From a bacterium C-53 (GTDB lineage: Bacteria; Bacillota; Clostridia; Lachnospirales; Lachnospiraceae): DNA of 64,000 nt. The stretch is from contig RAZD01000001.1 of NCBI GenBank assembly GCA_003612525.1, positions 1 through 64,000 on the forward strand. Reading direction: 5' to 3'. A model generated the notes under the pieces. The model did no database searches. It saw only the letters and a list, made by a program, of their open reading frames with translations, and was not told the DNA's origin. Position numbers and translations under genes: made by a program. Shown one piece after another: positions 23,648 through 31,364 of the stretch (positions are counted from its first letter, which is position 1; each line of letters begins with the position of its first letter).

Positions 23648-24426
23648 AACACTGCCCTCTGCTTTCTGCCTGCATTGTCCCTATCGATCATAGACAGAAA
23701 CATATCCTCCAAATTAGCAACGCTGTTTTTATTATCCGCAGCAAATCCAGACTGCAATGCGTTTTTCCGTAATTCGTCCAAGCTGCCCTCAAACAGCAGA
23801 TGACCATGATTGAGTATTCCTATATCGTCTGCCATCAGTTCAATTTCAGACAGCATATGAGAAGAAATAAGAACCGTACAATCGTAAAGGCCGGGCAGCG
23901 ACCTAATCAAATTTCGAATTTCATGTATGCCGGATGGGTCAAGTCCGTTTGTAGGCTCATCTAAAATCAAAATAGGCGGCCTGCCCAGCAAGGCTCCGGC
24001 AAGTCCTAACCGTTGTTTCATACCCAATGAGTATTTTGAGGCAAGCCGCCCGCCAAATTCAGAAAGTCCGACAAGTTCCAATGCATCTGTAACGGAACTT
24101 TTGGGAAGTCCCAAAATGCGTCGGATAATGTCAAGGTTTTCTTTGCCTGTCAGATTGGCATAAAAAGAAGGCGATTCGATAAAGGAACCTACTTCTTTCA
24201 AAATGGAAAGCCGGTCATCCGGAAATTGCTTTCCGTCGATTTTGAAACTGCCTTTTGTGGGTGCAGTCAATCCCAAGAGCATTTTCATCGTAGTGGATTT
24301 TCCCGCACCATTCGGCCCAAGAAAGCCATAAATGCTGCCTTTCCGAATATTCAGTGAAACGTTATGAACAGCGGCAAAGGATTTGTATTTTTTTGTCAAC
24401 TGCTCTGTTGTGATCATGTAATCCAT
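23644..24426 (-). CDS. ABC ATPase, LanF/BcrA-like
   Basis: 260 residues with Walker A (GPNGAGKST), signature YSLGMKQR, Walker B LILDEPTNGLDPSG and switch His (ISSHMLSEIE). This is the BcrA/LanF drug and peptide class. The start at 24426 is set by GGGAG eight bases upstream; an ATG six codons earlier lacks a ribosome site. It is first in the operon with the two permeases and is divergent from the response regulator gene. Confidence 0.9.
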   Translation of the reverse strand: MDYMITTEQLTKKYKSFAAVHNVSLNIRKGSIYGFLGPNGAGKSTTMKMLLGLTAPTKGSFKIDGKQFPDDRLSILKEVGSFIESPSFYANLTGKENLDIIRRILGLPKSSVTDALELVGLSEFGGRLASKYSLGMKQRLGLAGALLGRPPILILDEPTNGLDPSGIHEIRNLIRSLPGLYDCTVLISSHMLSEIELMADDIGILNHGHLLFEGSLDELRKNALQSGFAADNKNSVANLEDMFLSMIDRDNAGRKQRAVL

Positions 24427-24488
24427 ATAAACATCTCCCTTCATTGCTTACATGATACCATTGCAACCTTGTGTTAACATTCTCTTTC

Positions 24489-24507
24489 CCTTACATCTAC
24501 CTTACAT
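24489..24507. promoter_or_regulatory. Response-regulator direct repeat in divergent promoter region
   Basis: CCTTACAT occurs twice with an 11-bp period (24489-24496 and 24500-24507) between the exporter operon and the response regulator gene. This is the spacing of an OmpR-family site and suggests that the element's regulator controls the exporter, itself, or both. Confidence 0.55.
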
Positions 24508-24585
24508 TTTCAGAAATCCCAAAAATAATTAAAATTATATGGTAAAATAACGAGGAAAGCATTCACTGTGAGGGGAGATTATACT

Positions 24586-25290
24586 ATGAATGAAGATTAT
24601 CTGCTGAATAAACGTATACTGCTCGTCGATGATGAACAAGAGCTTTTAGATATGGTTTTGTCTATTTTGACAGAATTCGGATTTCAAACTGTAAAAACTG
24701 CAAAAAATGTAAAAGAAGCTATAGAACAAGCCGAAACATCCCGCCCGGAATTAGCAATACTTGACATAATGCTTCTGGACGGGAACGGGTTTGACTTAAT
24801 GAAGCAGTTAAAAAAGGGCAGCGATTACCCTATTCTCTTTCTTACTGCCCGCGGCGAGGATGATGATAAATTCAAAGGCTTTGGTTTAGGGGCTGACGAT
24901 TATATCATAAAGCCCTTTTTGCCAAAAGAGCTTTTGTTCCGCATCATGGCAATTTTACGCAGAAGCTACAAAGATGAAAATCCTCTTGTATACTTACATG
25001 ACAGTCAAATTGATTTTTCGCGTGCTGAGGTCATAAAAAATAACGAACATATCCCATTAACGGCAAAAGAATTTGATATACTGTCTGCCTTATATCGTAA
25101 TGCAGGACGTATTGTGACAATTGACGCATTGTGTGAAGCAGCATGGGGCAATAATCCTTTTGGATATGAAAATTCCTTAATGGCGCATATACGCCGTATC
25201 AGAGAAAAAATAGAACGAAATCCCTCGCAGCCCGTTTCACTGGTTACGGTCAAGGGATTAGGCTATAAGTTAATTACGGAGGGGAAGTAG
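24586..25290 (+). CDS. OmpR-family response regulator of the element
   Basis: 234 residues; receiver domain with DDE pocket, phosphoacceptor Asp60 (LAILDIMLLDGNG), Lys in IIKPF, and a winged helix ending LVTVKGLGYKL. GGGGAG precedes the ATG at 24586; a GTG six codons upstream overlaps that ribosome site and is not likely. It is followed, after about 130 bp containing two small stem-loops, by its kinase gene. Confidence 0.87.
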   Translation: MNEDYLLNKRILLVDDEQELLDMVLSILTEFGFQTVKTAKNVKEAIEQAETSRPELAILDIMLLDGNGFDLMKQLKKGSDYPILFLTARGEDDDKFKGFGLGADDYIIKPFLPKELLFRIMAILRRSYKDENPLVYLHDSQIDFSRAEVIKNNEHIPLTAKEFDILSALYRNAGRIVTIDALCEAAWGNNPFGYENSLMAHIRRIREKIERNPSQPVSLVTVKGLGYKLITEGK

Positions 25291-25419
25291 ATTGAAAAAT
25301 CAGGATTTTTCAATCGGGCAATTTGAGTCAGGGCCTCAAATATGCCTTGATCGCAGTCGGAAATTTGAGATTTCCGACGCGTGTCATCGCAGTAAACTGC
25401 TCTGACATGGAGGATAAGT

Positions 25420-26805
25420 GTGAAAAGTATTTCAAAATTAATACGCCGCTTTGTCGGAATCATGACGTTAAGTACGTTACTCTTTTCTATTTTAAATGTC
25501 GCTTTTTTCGCAATTGTTTTTGTGAAAAATACGACAACATTTTCTCCGTGGGATATGGCGGATAGTGCGGCAGCCGCATTGCAGTTCACAAATTACGGCT
25601 ATTCCATATCCGGCGATGTAATGACTAAACTAAAAGAAGAAAATGCCTGGGCTTTCCTTATTGACAATGATACACGGCAAGTTGTATGGCAAACGGATAA
25701 CCTGCCTGACAATATCCCTATGCAATATACATTATCAGATATAGCGGAACTAACACGCGGCTATGTAAACGGATACCCTACTTTTACGGGAGCGGCCCAA
25801 AATGGATTATTGGTATTGGGCTATCCAAAAGATAAATTTTGGAAGCATACAAGGGCAAGCTGGGACTATAACTTCATTGCAAATTTACCCAGGAACGCAA
25901 TTCTTATTTTGGCTATCAATACGATCTTAATGTTTCTTCTATACGCCGCTGCTAATACAAAATTGTTACGTTCCATTAGACCAATAGCGAAAGGAATACA
26001 GGATTTGTCTGGCGGCAACCCTGTTTACATTAAGGAGAATGGCATGCTTTCTGAATTGGCGGAAAAAATCAATAAAACATCTGAAATATTACAAAAGCAG
26101 ACTGAACAGTTACGGAAAAAAGAAAACGCAAGAGCGAACTGGATAGCGGGCGTTTCCCATGATATCCGAACGCCATTGTCAATGATTATGGGCTATGCCG
26201 GACAGTTGGAACATTCAACACAACTGCCAGCGGCTGAACGTAAAAAAGCTGCTGGCATTGTAAAGCAAAGCAATCGAATGAGAGATTTGATTAACGACCT
26301 TAATCTTGCTTCCAGGCTTGAATATGATATGCAGCCGCTAACAATGAAACAGGAAAATGCAATATCTATTCTTCGGCAAATGGTTGTGGATTTTATAAAC
26401 ATGGATATTGATGATAAATTTCCGATTGAATGGAAAACTGTTGATACCCTGTCTGCCTGTTACATTAACGCTGATAAGGATTTACTGAAACGTGCAATAT
26501 CAAACCTTATTCAGAACAGCATAAACCATAATGAAAACGGGTGCGTGATCTATGTGTCCGTTGATGACGATAACAATACTTGTAAGATTTGCATTGAGGA
26601 TAGCGGTATAGGAGCTTCCGACGAACAAATCGACAAGCTAAACAATACACCACATTATATGGTCTGTGATACGAATACTGCCGAACAGCGACACGGTTTA
26701 GGACTGCTTATTGTGAAACAGATTATAAAAGGGCATAATGGAAAAATTGTAATAGACCATAGCGAATACGGCGGACTTAAAGTCGTACTAATCATACCAA
26801 AATAA
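25420..26805 (+). CDS. Sensor histidine kinase of the element
   Basis: 461 residues starting at GTG with GGAGG upstream. Two membrane helices (about 14-37 and 158-178) enclose an extracellular domain of about 120 residues; then HAMP-like linker, HisKA with His247 (GVSHDIRTPLSM) and HATPase (NLIQNSINHN, DSGIGA, HGLGLLIVK). The extracellular domain suggests direct sensing of a ligand, unlike the kinase at 18063. Its likely ligand is the peptide removed by the adjacent exporter. Confidence 0.87.
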   Translation: MKSISKLIRRFVGIMTLSTLLFSILNVAFFAIVFVKNTTTFSPWDMADSAAAALQFTNYGYSISGDVMTKLKEENAWAFLIDNDTRQVVWQTDNLPDNIPMQYTLSDIAELTRGYVNGYPTFTGAAQNGLLVLGYPKDKFWKHTRASWDYNFIANLPRNAILILAINTILMFLLYAAANTKLLRSIRPIAKGIQDLSGGNPVYIKENGMLSELAEKINKTSEILQKQTEQLRKKENARANWIAGVSHDIRTPLSMIMGYAGQLEHSTQLPAAERKKAAGIVKQSNRMRDLINDLNLASRLEYDMQPLTMKQENAISILRQMVVDFINMDIDDKFPIEWKTVDTLSACYINADKDLLKRAISNLIQNSINHNENGCVIYVSVDDDNNTCKICIEDSGIGASDEQIDKLNNTPHYMVCDTNTAEQRHGLGLLIVKQIIKGHNGKIVIDHSEYGGLKVVLIIPK

Positions 26806-26947
26806 TTATCTTAAAGACGATATGATACTTCATTCGCATAATGAGCGCCATCCTGCATCTTTACCATTTATCATCTCCGGCATTAAATTTGTGTGTACAT
26901 GCGGGGGACCTTTCCAACGGTTCTTCCAACACTTTGTTTATAAACAG

Positions 26948-28027
26948 TTATCTCATAAAAAGTTCAATTCCCTGAAAAACAACACCAATTGAGGGAATTA
27001 CTACAGATAATAGAAATATAACCTTATTGGTTATTGTAGTATAAATTAAATTCTGTTTGATCAGCTCATCTCTTTTTAATATTAATTCTGTTTTCTTTTC
27101 AGGTATTTTTTCTTCTGTAATCTTTTGGTCCAAACCATCTATTAAAATACCTTTTTTCTTTTTCAAAAATGAAAACAATTCTTGCAAAGGTAAGTATGCA
27201 AAAATAACTATTAAAGAGATAACCAAAACTAAAATTAATGATGGTATATCTTCGTGAAAGGTATTATAAACATTATATCGCTCAGCCAATCTATCATTAA
27301 ATATAAATATAAATGATCCTATTATGTAAAACAATCCATAAGAGAAAGTACTAAGTACTATATCCATTGCAGTCATTATACTAATATTTTTATTAAAGTT
27401 ATCCTCAATATAATTTAAATGTTCATATTCAATTATCTTATAAACTATAAATCCACTGGTTAACGCCATTCCTAATAAAGATAGCGAATGATACCATGTA
27501 AGGCCCAAAAACATACAATAGTATAATCGTCCAAAATCATCTAAACTATGTATCCAATACGCACTTGCATTATACTTCGCTACATCATAAAACGAATAGC
27601 CTGCTGCAAATCCGATGCAAAATGTCACTGCGCCGATAAGCAGTAATACCCAAAAATAAGTTTTCTTATTCTTTGAATAATCTGCCATATCACGAAAAAA
27701 TCCCTCATCAGTTCCTTTATTGATAAACTCATCTAATTTTGCGGGATAATATCCTGACAAGAAATACGATAAAAAATATAAAATTGTCAAACATACACTA
27801 TTACTTAAATCATTTAAATATGTAAATTCATCCTCTGAGCTGTATAATACCTTATTGTGAACCATGCAAAATAGATTAACAGAAAATACAACAATTGGAA
27901 TGATATAATATAACCATTTACGGAACAGTGAATTTGATAATTTTTTATATAGAAATGTTGCGATATTTATTTTTCTAAAAGTTTGAAAGCAATATATTAA
28001 CGTACTCACACAACTGACTTCACTCAT
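26948..28027 (-). CDS. Polytopic membrane protein of unknown function
   Basis: 359 residues with about eight hydrophobic segments and a charged KK-rich stretch near residue 300 (FSFLKKKKGILIDGLDQKIT). No family is recognised. The gene is markedly AT-rich, lies inside the inserted element on the opposite strand to the kinase, and has a weak AAGGAT-type ribosome site. It is cargo of unknown role; immunity or defence would fit the neighbours but is only a guess. Confidence 0.6.
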   Translation of the reverse strand: MSEVSCVSTLIYCFQTFRKINIATFLYKKLSNSLFRKWLYYIIPIVVFSVNLFCMVHNKVLYSSEDEFTYLNDLSNSVCLTILYFLSYFLSGYYPAKLDEFINKGTDEGFFRDMADYSKNKKTYFWVLLLIGAVTFCIGFAAGYSFYDVAKYNASAYWIHSLDDFGRLYYCMFLGLTWYHSLSLLGMALTSGFIVYKIIEYEHLNYIEDNFNKNISIMTAMDIVLSTFSYGLFYIIGSFIFIFNDRLAERYNVYNTFHEDIPSLILVLVISLIVIFAYLPLQELFSFLKKKKGILIDGLDQKITEEKIPEKKTELILKRDELIKQNLIYTTITNKVIFLLSVVIPSIGVVFQGIELFMR

Positions 28028-28136
28028 AATGAAACATCCTTATCCTTTGAAATTTCACTTTACTAATATATTTATTTATGAAACCTCTTTTCCTCAATGC
28101 AATCTGATATAATTGTAACTGGATAAATACATTTTT

Positions 28137-28382
28137 TCAATATAGCTGTTCCAATGTTTTTATACCTATCATCTCTCCTTTTCTCAATTTCTGCATAGCA
28201 GACTGACTAAGTATATTTTCTCTTAATATCCGTGTACTATTATACCCGGATTCTTTCAGTGTTTCTATCACATCTGCGCTCCTGATCAAATTAAAAAGCT
28301 GATCGAACTTCAGGGTAAAATGATTGATTAAATCAACAACGTGTGATATCATAATAAAAAATGCGACATGATTCGAAGTCAC
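28137..28382 (-). pseudogene. Truncated Cro/CI-type regulator remnant
   Basis: The segment RSADVIETLKESGYNSTRIL then SQSAMQKLRKGEMIGIKTLEQL matches small XRE-type regulators that normally continue about 15 residues more (a LCxLLNCQPGD-type end), which are missing here. No ribosome site is visible before either possible start. It is likely a decayed regulator of the element. Confidence 0.45.
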
Positions 28383-28414
28383 GTTACGTTTTCATATAGA
28401 AGGAGGTGAGGGCC

Positions 28415-28549
28415 TTGCTAAGCAGAATTCAAAAAGTTGTCTTGTTGATTGGTGCATGCCTGGTACTGATTGCCCTTGCGTGCATGTACCCGGTACAAAG
28501 CGTTATAATTGCTGTGGTAGTCGGCAAAGGTTACCTTCAGATAAAATAA
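28415..28549 (+). CDS. 44-residue hydrophobic peptide
   Basis: A strong ribosome site (AAGGAGGTGAGG) precedes a TTG start; the product is LSRIQKVVLLIGACLVLIAL followed by a second hydrophobic run IIAVVVGKG. A terminator follows 50 bp later on the same strand. It resembles small membrane peptides found on mobile elements; no family is recognised. Confidence 0.5.
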   Translation: MLSRIQKVVLLIGACLVLIALACMYPVQSVIIAVVVGKGYLQIK

Positions 28550-28597
28550 ATTACATAGCCAAATACATTATATGTAGTTTTTGATGTTAAGATAAAG

Positions 28598-28640
28598 AAA
28601 GGACATACTGCAATTTGCGGCATGTCCTTTTCGCATTTTT
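28598..28640 (+). terminator. Terminator near the right end of the element
   Basis: AAAGGACAT pairs with ATGTCCTTT around an inner TGCA/TGCG stem, followed by TTTTCGCATTTTT. Confidence 0.7.
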
Positions 28641-28724
28641 GTATACCTACTTTGATTATTCAAGAGCCACACAATTCCGAAAAGGGAGTTTATATAAGGC
28701 AGGTTTCCCGCAATATTTCAATTT

Positions 28725-28762
28725 TTTCATACATGCACATTTGTCTACCCACCCTCCTGTCA
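28725..28762. other. Right attachment site
   Basis: Core GGGT on the minus strand at 28747-28750. Moving into the element on the minus strand the arm is GACAAATGTGCATGT. CAAAT-N2-GCAT-N-T is shared with the left arm in inverted orientation, giving an attP dyad centred on a GG dinucleotide. Confidence 0.72.
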
Positions 28763-29042
28763 TAAAAAATGTCACATTCACATTATGTTTCTTCAGAATA
28801 TCAAGAATCTGCTTCGTATCTTCATTTCCCCAAGCGGCATCAAACGACAATGCCACTTTCTTTTCCTCCGTCTGCACACAATAAATCGGCAGTTCTCTTC
28901 CGTCCACAGTACTACTGACGGTCATTTGTTCTGTCAGCTTCATCCCAAATGCCGCCACAAAAAGCAAAGCGACAAACCAGAAAAATCCTGATTTTGTCAT
29001 TTTTTGAGTGATAGGTTTCTCTAAAAATTTTCCTCTGGGCAT
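28747..29042 (-). pseudogene. pdaB: 5' part of split PdaB-like polysaccharide deacetylase
   Basis: The first 98 codons of the deacetylase plus two bases: basic N-terminus, one membrane anchor (FWFVALLFVAAFG), then the first NodB motif with catalytic/metal Asp68 (VALSFDAAWG) and FFMTGGW, where the insertion cuts. The present reading frame runs into the element and stops at 28656. GGGAG precedes the ATG at 29042, and CATATACT (29072-29079, minus) about 30 bp upstream loosely resembles a sigma-E -10 box; B. subtilis pdaB belongs to the mother-cell sigma-E regulon. Confidence 0.88.
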
Positions 29043-29324
29043 AAAAATCTCCCTGCATATCCATTACTTACAGTATATGCAGGAAGGCTGCATTTTCTGC
29101 TTAGAATTTCAGGTCACAGGAAAGGAGCAGGAATTATATCGTTCTTTCAGATAGACCGGATTTCGTAATTTTCAGAAACTATTGTGAAAGAATCGTACGA
29201 AATTTCTGTTGATTTTTGATTTTTTATCATATATTATGGAATAAATACAATTAATTAGAAAAAATAACAGAAAATTTAAAAATTAATTGATATTTCCTGC
29301 TGTTTTATTTTGTGAACCGACTGC

Positions 29325-29371
29325 TTGTCCGATCTGCACAGACTCACAGAATAAACCTATAATTAATAGGT
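29325..29371 (+). promoter_or_regulatory. Possible promoter and operator of the Hint operon
   Basis: The 350-bp region before the operon is AT-rich. TTGTCC (29325-29330) and AGAATA (29348-29353) have a 17-bp spacer; a perfect inverted repeat ACCTAT-N5-ATAGGT (29355-29371) lies just after the -10, placed as a repressor site would be. Nothing else gene-like is seen in 29043-29395. Confidence 0.4.
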
Positions 29372-29395
29372 AATTGATAACGAAAGGAGGCATTC

Positions 29396-30550
29396 ATGGA
29401 TATTAATTTTCATTATTTTGCAGTCAAAGTAACTGCGGTAATGGCGGGATATTCCGATCAGGATGCAGATGGGATTGCTGCATATTCACAATATGTCGAT
29501 GATTACTTTGACAATAACACTTTCCGGGTAAGCACTCCCCCGCCGTTTGACACACCGATTTATTCGGAAAATTCTAAAGTAAGTTCCGTCGAGACCGGTA
29601 TTGAAGTGTTAAAATCATTGACAAAAAAGCATCAGACATCAGTGATTATTCCATTTCATTTTATTCCTCCCCAAGCTTTAAGCATTGCAGGGGATGGCTA
29701 CCGGACAACCCCGGCACAATGGCAGGATTTTGACCATCAGCTTATTGTGCAGATGTTACATACTTTAATTGACCACCATTCCACACATCCTAGTTTCAGG
29801 GTTTTTCTGGGAATGCTGCTCCATATTTTTGCAGATACATACGCTCATCAATCCTTCAATGGATTTCATAAAAAGAATATCAATGACGGAAGGGTAACCC
29901 GGGCAACAGAGGCGCATCTGGATGGAAGCAGTTGTGAAAAAAGTTATGGGATCTATGCGGGATTGTCGGCAATCGGACATGCTGATCTTGGTACAGCGCC
30001 GGATGAAACGGCACTGACATATACATGTATGCGCGATACAGGATCCGGCCAGATGGTTACGCAGCCAGAACGCACCAATGCAGATGTCTTTTTAGACTGC
30101 GCCTATGGGATACTGAGAATTTTACGGGAAGCAAGACATGTCTCTGCTCCGGAGGAACAGGAATTTCGAATGCTGGAGCAGGAACTGCGCAAAGGTTTCC
30201 TGATTCCCTGTACAAGCAGTATTTCCCAGCTATGTACCCACTGGCGGGAAAATGTCCCGGAAATCAATGGAACAGCAATCACTTACAACTATGACGCAAG
30301 GGTAATTCACGACCGCTTCTTTTCCATCCAGGAAGAAAAACTGCCGCAGAATATGACAGTCGCACAGACATCCGACCTTCTGTGTAAAATCGCTGAACAA
30401 GCAGAGGAACAGGAAGCAGAAACGCAAAAACTTGCATCTGCACACAACGAACTGGAGTATTTGACCGCTTTAGGTGCTGTTAACCCGACAAGCCATTACT
30501 ACTATTATAATACCTGTGCATACAGAATTCGAGAACTTGTAAATCGTTAG
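29396..30550 (+). CDS. DUF6765-family protein
   Basis: 384 residues, soluble, no signal peptide. The start MDINFHYFAVKVTAVMAGYS with DQDADGIAAYSQYVDD and the centre FLGMLLHIFADTYAHQSFNG are the family hallmarks; His and Asp residues in these blocks suggest a metal-bound helical fold like HD or zinc phospholipase C proteins, though no activity is established. The C-terminal 60 residues form a likely coiled coil. AAAGGAGG precedes the ATG. First gene of a three-gene unit with 17-bp and 14-bp gaps. Confidence 0.75.
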   Translation: MDINFHYFAVKVTAVMAGYSDQDADGIAAYSQYVDDYFDNNTFRVSTPPPFDTPIYSENSKVSSVETGIEVLKSLTKKHQTSVIIPFHFIPPQALSIAGDGYRTTPAQWQDFDHQLIVQMLHTLIDHHSTHPSFRVFLGMLLHIFADTYAHQSFNGFHKKNINDGRVTRATEAHLDGSSCEKSYGIYAGLSAIGHADLGTAPDETALTYTCMRDTGSGQMVTQPERTNADVFLDCAYGILRILREARHVSAPEEQEFRMLEQELRKGFLIPCTSSISQLCTHWRENVPEINGTAITYNYDARVIHDRFFSIQEEKLPQNMTVAQTSDLLCKIAEQAEEQEAETQKLASAHNELEYLTALGAVNPTSHYYYYNTCAYRIRELVNR

Positions 30551-30567
30551 AAAAGGAGTGAATCTTT

Positions 30568-31350
30568 ATGGGATTTAATTGGAAATCAGTATTAGGAACT
30601 ATTGTACCGACAATAGGAACTGTTGTTGGAAAACTACTTGGCGTATCCAATGATGATTGCGCATTGCTTTATCAGTTTAAGAATCAGGATGACACCAGCT
30701 GTGAAGCCAGCATTGTCAAGAAGGACGGAAAAATTATACTCTGGAACCGTTCTGAGAATGAAAATGGTGTTATTACACTCTCACTGCCTAAAGTAGGCAC
30801 TTTGGAACCGCAGACATTTACGTTGAAGCAAGGCCAGAGTATCGAACTGGATTCCTTATTCCGTGACTGCGCAAATCATGACAGTACAAAACTCATGATT
30901 TCTGCCTCAAATAATGAAGAAGCCATTCAAAAAGGAGTGGATAATGCAAGCGAGCAGTTCCATATTTGCGCCGCTGCATCTGATGTATGTACTGATGGCA
31001 ATACACCGGTGCGCCTGGGCTCCTATCTGACGGTGGTCTGCTCCAGGGAGAAAGCTATTTTTACAAGCGCTAATCATCAGATTATCCATATCTCCGTAGC
31101 AAATTTTCAGGGACGTAATGATCAGAAAATTAAGCTGATGGATATTCCGGCAGCGCCGCAGAATTCAGGAACCGTAGTCGAAGTGAAATTTCCCTCTGAA
31201 TTTCCGGAAGGAACCGTATTGGATATTGATGTGGAAGTGGAAATGGGAGGACTCACAAATATTATGGAAGCGCAAAAAAGCTGGTGTAATATCCGCGGCC
31301 TGAATCCGGATGAAATTACACAGCTGAAAAGTATCCCCGTGATACATTAA
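30568..31350 (+). CDS. Unknown protein with amphipathic N-terminus
   Basis: 260 residues. The first 27 residues (MGFNWKSVLGTIVPTIGTVV...) form an amphipathic or weakly hydrophobic helix without a cleavage site, followed by a mostly beta protein of two similar-sized parts with four or five Cys. No family is recognised. AAAGGAG lies before the ATG. Position between DUF6765 and Hint genes with very short gaps implies a common function. Confidence 0.7.
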   Translation: MGFNWKSVLGTIVPTIGTVVGKLLGVSNDDCALLYQFKNQDDTSCEASIVKKDGKIILWNRSENENGVITLSLPKVGTLEPQTFTLKQGQSIELDSLFRDCANHDSTKLMISASNNEEAIQKGVDNASEQFHICAAASDVCTDGNTPVRLGSYLTVVCSREKAIFTSANHQIIHISVANFQGRNDQKIKLMDIPAAPQNSGTVVEVKFPSEFPEGTVLDIDVEVEMGGLTNIMEAQKSWCNIRGLNPDEITQLKSIPVIH

Positions 31351-31364
31351 GAAAGGAAATTAAA

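Larger units (their letters stand above)
20283..28750. mobile_element. 8.46-kb serine-recombinase element inserted in pdaB
   Basis: Bounded by a GGGT core (minus strand) at 20283-20286 and 28747-28750; the unit excised is 8464 bp. It carries a large serine recombinase at one end, a small ORF, a three-gene ABC exporter, a response regulator and kinase, a membrane protein, a truncated regulator and a tiny hydrophobic ORF. Excision restores pdaB exactly in frame. No conjugation or plasmid replication genes are present, so it is a small integrative element. The right part (26.9-28.1 kb) is visibly more AT-rich than the chromosome around it. Confidence 0.88.
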
